DNA of 5,949 nucleotides from the NCBI GenBank assembly GCA_015485015.1, contig WFUK01000035.1:1-5949 (forward strand), in the 5' to 3' direction. Below are positions 1-5,949 of the stretch, in pieces; within the stretch, counting starts at the first letter, position 1; the number at the start of each line of letters is the position of its first letter. Both the position numbers and the translations under genes were made by a program. The notes beneath the pieces were generated by a model that had not been told where the DNA came from, made no database searches, and saw only the letters and a program-made list of their open reading frames with translations. This DNA comes from Paracoccaceae bacterium (GTDB lineage: Bacteria > Pseudomonadota > Alphaproteobacteria > Rhodobacterales > Rhodobacteraceae).

Positions 1-270
1 GCGCATATCAAGCGCTACCCGTCCTCTGATTGGGCCGAGCGGGCGTGGTGCGATCAATGCGGCTCTTGCCTGTGGTATCGGGTGACCACCCCGAGCGATG
101 CGCCGCAGCCCTATGAAATTCCGGTCGGGCTGCTGGATGATACTTCAGGCCTAACCATGACCCGAGAGATTTATGTCGATGATAAGGCCGAGCTGGTCGA
201 ATTTACCGGCAAAAGAGAACAACTGACAGCCGCCGAGTGCCTCGCGCTCTACGCTGGAAATAAGGAGTGA
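1..270 (+). CDS. GFA/CENP-V family zinc protein, C-terminal part (5' end outside window)
   Basis: The reading frame is open from base 1 to the TGA at 268-270 and gives 89 residues, the C-terminal half or more of a protein that is usually about 130-150 residues. The visible part fits the GFA (glutathione-dependent formaldehyde-activating enzyme-like, CENP-V/DUF636) fold. It begins with the RYPSSDWAERAWC stretch, then a CxxCG zinc-ligand pair (C17 and C20 of the visible part, bases 49-60), then PVGLLDD (residues 41-47), EIYVDDKAE, and a C-terminal tail with LTAAEC. The N-terminal cysteines that complete the zinc sites in this family lie outside the window. The GTG at 82 is an internal valine codon, not a start, because the conserved CxxC lies upstream in the same frame. 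Most family members have no proven reaction, and the name comes from a formaldehyde-glutathione enzyme, so no substrate should be assumed. It sits 3 bases before gltB and contains that gene's ribosome binding site. Confidence 0.85.
   Translation, partial: AHIKRYPSSDWAERAWCDQCGSCLWYRVTTPSDAPQPYEIPVGLLDDTSGLTMTREIYVDDKAELVEFTGKREQLTAAECLALYAGNKE
262..267 (+). promoter_or_regulatory. Ribosome binding site of gltB, inside the end of the GFA gene
   Basis: AAGGAG is a near-perfect Shine-Dalgarno core ending 6 bases before the ATG at 274. It overlaps the last codons of the upstream gene, immediately before that gene's TGA. This supports the 274 start over the in-frame ATG at 343 (Met24). It also suggests that ribosomes finishing the GFA protein can pass straight to gltB. 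Confidence 0.8.
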
Positions 271-273
271 GAC

Positions 274-3200
274 ATGACCGAATTTGACCAAGAATGGGTA
301 GACGCACAAGAGGCCCGTCGGGCCGAGCTGAACGACAAAGGCATGTATCGCGAGGCCGAGGAGCACGCCGCATGCGGGGTTGGATTGGTCGCATCATCGG
401 ACGGCGTGCCAAAGCGCGCGGTGGTGGAAAACGGCATCAAGGCCCTGAGCGCGATCTGGCATCGCGGCGCGGTGGATGCTGACGGCAAAACCGGCGACGG
501 CGCGGGCATATTGCTGCAAATTCCGGTGGAGTTTTTCCAAGACCAAGTGCGCCGCACCGGCCATGAGCCGGGCGACGAGCTGTTGGCGGTGGGCATGATC
601 TTTTTGCCCCGCACCAATTTTGGCGCGCAGGAAAGCTGCCGCACAATCGTGGAATCCGAAGTGCTGCGCATGGGCTATTATATCTATGGCTGGCGGCATG
701 TGCCGGTGGATGTGTCTTGCCTTGGCGAAAAGGCCAATGCCACCCGCCCCGAGGTCGAGCAGATCCTGATTTCCAATAGTAAAGGCGTGGATGAGGAAAC
801 CTTTGAGCGCGAGCTTTATATCATTCGTCGCCGGATTGAAAAAGCGGCGGCGGGGATTAGCGGCTTTTATGTTTGTTCGCTTTCCTGCCGCTCGGTGATC
901 TATAAAGGCATGATGCTGGCCGAGCAGGTATCGGTGTTTTATCCCGACCTTGAAGATGAACGCTTTATCTCCAGTTATGCGGTTTACCACCAGCGCTATT
1001 CGACCAACACTTTCCCGCAATGGTGGCTGGCCCAGCCCTTTCGGATGCTGGCCCATAATGGCGAGATCAACACCCTGAAGGGCAATCTCAACTGGATGAA
1101 ATCCCACGAGATCCGCATGGCTTCCGCCGCCTTTGGCGATATGGCGGAAGATATCAAACCGATTGTGGCGGATGGTAGCTCGGATTCCGCCGCGCTGGAT
1201 TCGGTGTTTGAGATGATGGTGCGGGCGGGGCGAAATGCGCCGATGGCCAAAACCATGCTGGTGCCGGAAAGCTGGTCCAATATGGCGACCGCCATTCCCA
1301 AGCCGTGGCAGGATATGTATGCCTATTGCAACTCGGTGATGGAACCGTGGGACGGCCCATCTGCGCTGGCCATGACCGATGGTCGCTGGGTGGTGGCGGG
1401 GCTTGATCGCAACGGCCTGCGGCCGATGCGCTATGTGATTACCGATGATGGCATGGTGATCGCTGGCTCCGAGGCGGGCATGGTGCCGGTGAAATCCAAA
1501 AACATCATCCGCAAAGGCGCGCTTGGGCCGGGGCAAATGCTGGCGGTGGACCTGAAAGAGGGCAAGATCTGGAAAGATACCGAGCTGAAAAACATGCTCA
1601 GCGCGGCGCAGCCATTTGGCGAGTGGGTCAATAATATTACCGACCTTGAAAAGATCGACGAGGGCGACGACGAAAAAACCCTGTTTACCGGCGAGGCCCT
1701 GCGCAAGCGCCAAATCGCGGCGGGCTTTACGCTGGAAGAGCTGGAGGGGATTTTGCACCCGATGGCGGAGGATGGCAAAGAGGGGCTGGCTTCGATGGGG
1801 GATGACACCCCGAGCGCCGTGCTTTCGCAAAAATACCGTCCGCTTAGTCATTTCTTCCGGCAGAATTTCTCTCAGGTCACTAATCCGCCGATTGACAGCC
1901 TGCGCGAATACCGCGTGATGAGCCTGAAAACCCGCTTCGGGAATTTGAAAAACGTGCTGGATCAATCTTCGGCCCAAACCGAGATCATCATGCTGGCCAG
2001 CCCGTTTGTGAGCAACGCGCGGCTGAAAGCGATGATGAAATATTTCGGCGAAAGCGTGGTGATTATAGATTGCACTTTCGGGGTGAAGGAAAACCTGCAA
2101 GAGGCGCTGGATGACATTCGCCAGCAGGCCGAAGAAGCGGTGCGGGCGGGCGCGACCCATCTGGTGCTTACGGATCAATATCAAAGCGAAAGCAAGGTGC
2201 CGATGCCGATGATCCTCGCCAATTCGGCGGTGCATAGCTGGCTGGTGCGCAAAGGTTTGCGGACCTTTGCCTCGATCAATGTGCGCTCGGCCGAATGTAT
2301 GGATTCGCAGTATTTCGCGGTGCTGATTGGCGGCGGGGCGACCACGGTAAACGCTTATTTGGCCGAGGATAGCATCACGGATCGGGTCAATCGCGGCTTG
2401 CTGGAAGGGCCGGTCGAGGCGGCCATTGCGCGCTATCGCGAGGCGATCGATCAGGGTTTGCTGAAGATTATGTCCAAAATGGGGATCTCGGTGATCTCGT
2501 CTTATCGCGGTGGGCTGAATTTTGAGGCGGTGGGGCTATCGCGCGCCATGGTGGCAGAATATTTCCCCGGTATGATCAGCCGTATTTCCGGCATCGGCAT
2601 TGGCGGGATCGAGCAGAAAATCCGCGAAATTCACACCAAAGGCTGGCTTGGCGGCCAGGATACCCTCGACATTGGCGGCTGTTACAAGCTGCGCAAAAGT
2701 GGCGAGACCCATGCGTGGCAATCCACCAACATGCACCTGTTGCAAACCGCCGGTGACCGCAATTCCTATGATCTGTGGAAGAAATTCTCCAAGGCGATGC
2801 AGGATAATCCACCGATCAATCTGCGTGATTTGCTGGATTTCAAAACCACAGCCGAACCGATTTCGGTGGATGAGGTTGAAAGCATCACCTCTATTCGCAA
2901 GCGTTTTGTGACCCCCGGCATGAGCCTTGGCGCGCTTAGCCCCGAGGCGCATAAAACCCTGAATATCGCGATGAACCGCATTGGTGCAAAATCCAATTCC
3001 GGCGAGGGCGGCGAAGATCCGGCGCATTTTGTGCCGGAATCAAACGGCGATAATCCGAGCGCCAAGATCAAGCAGGTCGCCTCGGGCCGCTTTGGGGTGA
3101 CGGCGGAATATCTCAACCAGTGCGAGGAGATCGAGATCAAGGTGGCGCAAGGGGCCAAGCCCGGCGAGGGCGGCCAGCTTCCGGGCATCAAGGTGAACGC

Positions 3201-4791
3201 CTTGATCGCGCGCCTGCGGCATTCGACCGAAGGGGTGACGCTGATTTCACCACCGCCGCACCACGATATTTATTCGATCGAGGATCTGGCGCAGCTGATT
3301 TATGATCTCAAGCAGATCAACCCGCGCGCCAAAATCTGCGTGAAACTGGTGGCGCAATCGGGCGTTGGCACCATTGCCGCCGGTGTGGCCAAGGCCAAGG
3401 CGGATGTGATCCTGATTTCAGGCCATAATGGCGGCACGGGGGCTTCCCCTGCGACCTCCATCAAATACGTTGGCCTGCCATGGGAAATGGGGCTGACCGA
3501 GGCGCATCAGGTATTGGCCATGAACGGGCTGCGCGGGCGGGTGACCCTGCGCACCGATGGCGGGTTGCGCACGGGGCGGGATATTGTGATCGCCGCCATG
3601 ATGGGGGCCGAGGAATTCGGCATTGGCACTGCGGCACTGATCGCGATGGGCTGTATCATGGTTCGGCAGTGCCAGTCCAACACCTGCCCTGTGGGCATTT
3701 GTGTGCAAGACGAACGCCTGCGCGCCAAGTTCACCGGCACGGCGGATAAAGTGGTGAATCTCATCACATTTTACGCCCAGGAGGTGCGCGAGGTGCTGGC
3801 CAGCATCGGGGCGCGCTCGTTAAACGAGGTGATCGGACGGGCCGATCTGCTTTCGCAGGTTTCGCGCGGGGCCGACCATTTGGACGATCTTGATCTTAAC
3901 CCGATGCTGATCTCGGTCGATGAGGGGCATGACATTGACTATAACCGCGACCGCGAGCGCCAATTTGTGCCGGATACCTTGGATGCGCTGATCCTGCGCG
4001 ATGCCGATCCGTTTTTCAAAGACGGCGAAAAGATGCAGCTTTCCTACGCGGTGCAAAACACCCACCGCACCATTGGCGCGCGGGTCTCCTCCCATATTGT
4101 CAAGCGTTTTGGCATGAAGAATGATCTGCAAGAAAACCATCTCAGCATCAAGCTGTCAGGTTCTGCGGGGCAATCTTTGGGCGCTTTTGCCGTGCCGGGG
4201 TTGAAGATCGAGGTGGCGGGGGATGCCAATGATTATGTCGGCAAGGGGCTTTCGGGTGGCACGATTGTGGTGCGGCCACCGCTGAATAGCCAGCTTGTGG
4301 CGGCGGAAAATACCATCATCGGCAATACCGTGCTTTATGGCGCTACCGATGGCCGGCTTTTTGCCAATGGCCGCGCGGGCGAGCGCTTTTGTGTGCGGAA
4401 TTCCGGCGCGAAGGTGGTGGTTGAGGGTTGTGGCTCCAACGGTTGCGAATATATGACCGGCGGTATGACGGTAATCCTTGGCCCTGTGGGTGATAATTTT
4501 GGCGCGGGCATGACCGGCGGCATGGCTTATGTTTATGATCCGGATGGCACATTCGAAACCCGTATGAACGCCGAAACCGTGATCTGCCAAGGGCTGAAAT
4601 CGGCCTATTGGGAGAGCGAACTGGTTTACCTGATCGAGCAGCACGAGCGCGAAACAGGGTCACCGCTCGCCAGTGAAATGCTGCGCAACTGGGAGCGTAT
4701 TCGGGGCCGTTTCAAGCAGATTTGCCCAAAAGAAATGCTGGATCGTTTGCCCCAGCCGCTTAGCGACGAAAGCCGCGCCGAAAGCGCCTAG
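274..4791 (+). CDS. gltB: Glutamate synthase (NADPH-type) large/alpha subunit, complete
   Basis: This is the 1505-residue large subunit of GOGAT, the usual length for the bacterial family. It hydrolyses glutamine and passes the ammonia through an internal tunnel to 2-oxoglutarate on FMN, forming glutamate in the cytoplasm; electrons come from NADPH through GltD.

Domains in order:
- A 33-residue leader, expected to be removed to free the catalytic Cys34 (EEHAACGVG).
- A class II glutamine amidotransferase domain, about 34-430, with R241 in HQRYST, HNGEINT from H261, and D304 in SSDSAALD.
- A central domain, about 470-760, including the TNPPIDSLRE stretch near 536-545.
- An FMN/2-oxoglutarate synthase domain, about 830-1200, with SNSGEGGEDP (907-916), KPGEGGQLPG (962-971) and SGHNGGTG (1049-1056).
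- The 3Fe-4S cysteines C1127, C1133 and C1138 with spacing Cx5Cx4C.
- A C-terminal GXGXG beta-helix from about 1290, including GKGLSGG (1323-1329).

All key residues are present with no frameshift, so it should be active. No gltD is adjacent within the window. A gltB promoter is not visible and probably lies upstream of the GFA gene. Confidence 0.98.
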   Translation: MTEFDQEWVDAQEARRAELNDKGMYREAEEHAACGVGLVASSDGVPKRAVVENGIKALSAIWHRGAVDADGKTGDGAGILLQIPVEFFQDQVRRTGHEPGDELLAVGMIFLPRTNFGAQESCRTIVESEVLRMGYYIYGWRHVPVDVSCLGEKANATRPEVEQILISNSKGVDEETFERELYIIRRRIEKAAAGISGFYVCSLSCRSVIYKGMMLAEQVSVFYPDLEDERFISSYAVYHQRYSTNTFPQWWLAQPFRMLAHNGEINTLKGNLNWMKSHEIRMASAAFGDMAEDIKPIVADGSSDSAALDSVFEMMVRAGRNAPMAKTMLVPESWSNMATAIPKPWQDMYAYCNSVMEPWDGPSALAMTDGRWVVAGLDRNGLRPMRYVITDDGMVIAGSEAGMVPVKSKNIIRKGALGPGQMLAVDLKEGKIWKDTELKNMLSAAQPFGEWVNNITDLEKIDEGDDEKTLFTGEALRKRQIAAGFTLEELEGILHPMAEDGKEGLASMGDDTPSAVLSQKYRPLSHFFRQNFSQVTNPPIDSLREYRVMSLKTRFGNLKNVLDQSSAQTEIIMLASPFVSNARLKAMMKYFGESVVIIDCTFGVKENLQEALDDIRQQAEEAVRAGATHLVLTDQYQSESKVPMPMILANSAVHSWLVRKGLRTFASINVRSAECMDSQYFAVLIGGGATTVNAYLAEDSITDRVNRGLLEGPVEAAIARYREAIDQGLLKIMSKMGISVISSYRGGLNFEAVGLSRAMVAEYFPGMISRISGIGIGGIEQKIREIHTKGWLGGQDTLDIGGCYKLRKSGETHAWQSTNMHLLQTAGDRNSYDLWKKFSKAMQDNPPINLRDLLDFKTTAEPISVDEVESITSIRKRFVTPGMSLGALSPEAHKTLNIAMNRIGAKSNSGEGGEDPAHFVPESNGDNPSAKIKQVASGRFGVTAEYLNQCEEIEIKVAQGAKPGEGGQLPGIKVNALIARLRHSTEGVTLISPPPHHDIYSIEDLAQLIYDLKQINPRAKICVKLVAQSGVGTIAAGVAKAKADVILISGHNGGTGASPATSIKYVGLPWEMGLTEAHQVLAMNGLRGRVTLRTDGGLRTGRDIVIAAMMGAEEFGIGTAALIAMGCIMVRQCQSNTCPVGICVQDERLRAKFTGTADKVVNLITFYAQEVREVLASIGARSLNEVIGRADLLSQVSRGADHLDDLDLNPMLISVDEGHDIDYNRDRERQFVPDTLDALILRDADPFFKDGEKMQLSYAVQNTHRTIGARVSSHIVKRFGMKNDLQENHLSIKLSGSAGQSLGAFAVPGLKIEVAGDANDYVGKGLSGGTIVVRPPLNSQLVAAENTIIGNTVLYGATDGRLFANGRAGERFCVRNSGAKVVVEGCGSNGCEYMTGGMTVILGPVGDNFGAGMTGGMAYVYDPDGTFETRMNAETVICQGLKSAYWESELVYLIEQHERETGSPLASEMLRNWERIRGRFKQICPKEMLDRLPQPLSDESRAESA

Positions 4792-4797
4792 AATTGG

Positions 4798-4818
4798 CGG
4801 GCCGCCGCGTGCGGCCCG
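4798..4818 (+). terminator. GC-rich hairpin after gltB, possible weak terminator or mRNA 3'-end stem
   Basis: CGGGCCGC (4798-4805) and GCGGCCCG (4811-4818) form a perfect 8-bp stem with a 5-base loop (CGCGT), starting 7 bases after the gltB stop codon. The GG at 4796-4797 could add two more pairs with the CC at 4821-4822 across a two-base AA bulge. There is no run of T after the stem (the sequence continues GAACCAGCCCTTG), so it is not a classic intrinsic terminator. It could still end or protect the gltB message, or give partial read-through into the GST gene. Confidence 0.5.
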
Positions 4819-4827
4819 AACCAGCCC

Positions 4828-4857
4828 TTGAAAACCGCGTGCAAAACCTCCATTAAT
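4828..4857 (+). promoter_or_regulatory. Candidate sigma-70 type promoter for the GST-queG pair
   Basis: TTGAAA (4828-4833) matches the -35 consensus at 5 of 6 positions. ATTAAT (4852-4857) matches the -10 at 4 of 6 after an 18-base spacer. The stretch is more A/T-rich than anything around it and follows the hairpin, which is where a second transcription unit would start. The -10 match is weak and alphaproteobacterial promoters are hard to call by eye, so this remains tentative. Confidence 0.3.
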
Positions 4858-4873
4858 TCAGGAACGAATTTAT

Positions 4874-4877
4874 GGAG
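4874..4877 (+). promoter_or_regulatory. Ribosome binding site of the GST-family gene
   Basis: GGAG lies 5 bases before the ATG at 4883. It is short but well placed, and no competing in-frame start with a better site is seen. The conserved beta-strand of the thioredoxin fold begins at residue 2, so the start at 4883 fits the protein as well. Confidence 0.5.
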
Positions 4878-4882
4878 CCGTT

Positions 4883-5548
4883 ATGTTTCGCCTTTATCAT
4901 CTGCCACTGTCACCTTTTTGCCGGAAAACCCGCCTGATTTTGGCTGAAAAAAAGATCGATGTGGAGTTGGTCGAGGAGAAATACTGGGAAAACCGGTTGG
5001 ATTTTTTGCGGCTCAATCCGGCGGGCAAGGTGCCGGTTTTGCGCAATGGCCGCTTTGTGCTGGGCGAATCTGCCGCGATTTTCGAATATCTTGAGGAAAC
5101 CCACCCCGAGCCGGCGCTCTTGCCCAAAGATCCGGCTGCGCGCGCCGAAGCCCGCCGCCTTCAGGGCTGGTTTGACGATAAATTCCATCATGAGGTAACG
5201 GCGAATTTGGTCTATGAGCGGATCAACAAAAAGCTGATGGGCACGGGGTATCCCGATAGTCAAAAAATCAAGGCCGGCAGCAAAAACATCAAATACCATC
5301 TGGATTATATGAGCTGGCTGCTGGATAGCCGCGATTGGTTGGCAGGCAATAGCATGACCATCGCCGATTTCACCGCCGCTGCGCATTTGAGCAGCCTTGA
5401 CTATGTGAATGATGTCGATTGGCTGCGGCATAAAAACGTCAAGGAATGGTATGCGCGGATCAAATCCCGCCCCGCCTTCAGGTCGCTTCTGGTCGATCAG
5501 GTGTCCGGCTTTGTGCCGCCTGACCATTATTCCGATCTGGATTTTTAG
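4883..5548 (+). CDS. Glutathione S-transferase family protein, complete
   Basis: This 221-residue protein has the two-domain cytosolic GST layout and the usual length.

N-terminal thioredoxin-fold domain, about 1-75:
- FRLYHLPLSPFCRKTRL, with S10 and C13 at the place where the catalytic Ser/Cys/Tyr of GSTs sits.
- NPAGKVPVL, with P51 as the expected cis-proline that contacts the glutathione backbone.
- ESAAIFEYLEE, with E62-S63 as the usual gamma-glutamyl-binding pair.

C-terminal all-helical domain, about 85-205:
- An N-capping box at T159-D162 (MTIADF), the GST folding signature.
- An ending of RIKSRPAFRSLL, a common GST helix end.

The family conjugates or transfers glutathione, or reduces or isomerises substrates with it. 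Residues alone do not reveal the substrate or class here. No signal peptide or membrane segment is seen, so it is expected in the cytoplasm. Its stop codon abuts the queG start, which implies co-expression. Confidence 0.93.
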   Translation: MFRLYHLPLSPFCRKTRLILAEKKIDVELVEEKYWENRLDFLRLNPAGKVPVLRNGRFVLGESAAIFEYLEETHPEPALLPKDPAARAEARRLQGWFDDKFHHEVTANLVYERINKKLMGTGYPDSQKIKAGSKNIKYHLDYMSWLLDSRDWLAGNSMTIADFTAAAHLSSLDYVNDVDWLRHKNVKEWYARIKSRPAFRSLLVDQVSGFVPPDHYSDLDF

Positions 5549-5949
5549 ATGCAATCGCTGGCCAGGCAACTGCGCGAGCAGGCGCTGGCCGAAGGGTTTT
5601 CCGATTTTGGAATTTGCGCGCCTGATGCCATGCCGCAAACGGCGGGTCGCTTGCAGGCATTTTTAGCGGCGGGGCTGCAAGGCGAGATGGGCTGGATGGC
5701 AGATCGTGCCGCGTGGCGCGGCTCTCCCTCGGCGCTGTGGCCCGAGGCGAAATCGGTGATCATGCTGGCCGAAAATTATGGCCCTGACGAAGACCCGCTG
5801 AAGCTTTTATCGATGCCGGATCGCGGGAATATCTCGGTTTATGCCCGCAACAAGGATTACCATGACCCGCTGAAAAAGCGGCTGAAACGCGTGGCGCGCT
5901 GGCTGATTGCGCAACAGCCTTGCGAGGTGAAGGTGTTTGTCGATACCGC
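5549..5949 (+). CDS. queG: Epoxyqueuosine reductase, N-terminal part (3' end outside window)
   Basis: The frame opens at the ATG at 5549, directly after the GST stop codon (TAGATG), and runs off the window end after 133 codons plus two bases. The full family length is about 350-380 residues. QueG is a cobalamin and 4Fe-4S enzyme that reduces epoxyqueuosine to queuosine in the wobble position of tRNAs for Tyr, His, Asn and Asp, the last step of queuosine synthesis.

Visible family features:
- GFSDFGIC near residues 16-23.
- LQGEMGWMADR (43-53), the family's G.GEM.WM segment.
- WPEAKSVIMLAENY (64-77).
- ISVYARNKDYHDPLKKRL (95-112).
- VFVDT at the window edge (129-133), the start of the conserved DT.P motif whose Asp (D132) is proposed to act as a proton donor.

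The iron-sulfur cysteines lie beyond the window. No good Shine-Dalgarno precedes the ATG, so re-initiation by ribosomes leaving the GST gene is likely. The start is also supported by the N-terminal helix matching family length. Confidence 0.93.
   Translation, partial: MQSLARQLREQALAEGFSDFGICAPDAMPQTAGRLQAFLAAGLQGEMGWMADRAAWRGSPSALWPEAKSVIMLAENYGPDEDPLKLLSMPDRGNISVYARNKDYHDPLKKRLKRVARWLIAQQPCEVKVFVDT

Noticed and set aside
82..270. Short ORF starting at the GTG at 82 as a complete gene
   Set aside because: The same frame is open to base 1 and carries the conserved CxxCG of the GFA family upstream of this GTG, so it is the tail of a longer gene.
343..345. Alternative gltB start at Met24
   Set aside because: It lacks a good Shine-Dalgarno, while the ATG at 274 has AAGGAG at ideal spacing. 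The resulting 33-residue leader before Cys34 is in line with the leader length known for the family.
394..2235. Long open frame of 613 codons on the minus strand inside gltB
   Set aside because: It is fully antisense to strongly conserved gltB sequence. Its translation is rich in His, Arg, Ala and Gly with no recognisable domain. Such frames arise routinely opposite GC-biased codons, and no ribosome site or independent context supports it.
4855..4870. Small inverted repeat AATTC-6-GAATT in the gltB-GST gap as an operator
   Set aside because: Only 5 bp per arm in an A/T-rich stretch with no extension. This is within chance expectation, and no regulator is suggested by the neighbours.
4910..5638. 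242-codon open frame on the minus strand opposite the GST gene
   Set aside because: It mirrors the GST codons, has no recognisable motif, and runs across the GST-queG junction. It is a compositional shadow.

Overview
The window is an ordinary, densely packed piece of chromosome. It most likely comes from an alphaproteobacterium, with Rhodobacterales (Roseobacter/Paracoccaceae type) as the best guess. That guess rests on the high G+C, the strong bias to G/C third positions, the AAGGAG-type ribosome binding site, the character of the encoded proteins, and the GST-queG pairing, which I recall from that group. I could not run a search, so the placement is an inference. All four genes lie on the + strand, and only about 91 bases (4792-4882) are non-coding.

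Layout. Positions 1-270 hold the 3' end of a GFA/CENP-V-fold zinc protein. Positions 274-4791 hold gltB, a complete 1505-residue large (alpha) subunit of glutamate synthase (GOGAT). It starts 3 bases after the GFA stop codon, and its ribosome binding site lies inside the last codons of the GFA gene, so the two are almost certainly co-transcribed. The short gap carries a GC-rich 8-bp hairpin, a weak candidate promoter and an SD-like GGAG. Positions 4883-5548 hold a complete 221-residue glutathione S-transferase family protein. From 5549 to the window end is the N-terminal part of queG (epoxyqueuosine reductase), whose ATG directly abuts the GST stop codon (TAGATG).

How the genes work together. 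GltB, with the small subunit GltD, makes two glutamates from glutamine and 2-oxoglutarate and is the main ammonium-assimilation route together with glutamine synthetase. No gltD is seen in the window; it cannot lie directly downstream and may lie upstream of the GFA gene. The GST-fold protein and QueG form a second tight pair, but QueG's role in tRNA queuosine synthesis has no obvious link to glutathione chemistry, so the pairing may only reflect shared transcription.

I found no mobile element, CRISPR array, RNA gene, phage remnant or evident novel system. The points worth a second look are modest: translational coupling at two junctions, the split of gltB from gltD, the inter-operon hairpin, and a tiny overlapping ORF at the GST start.
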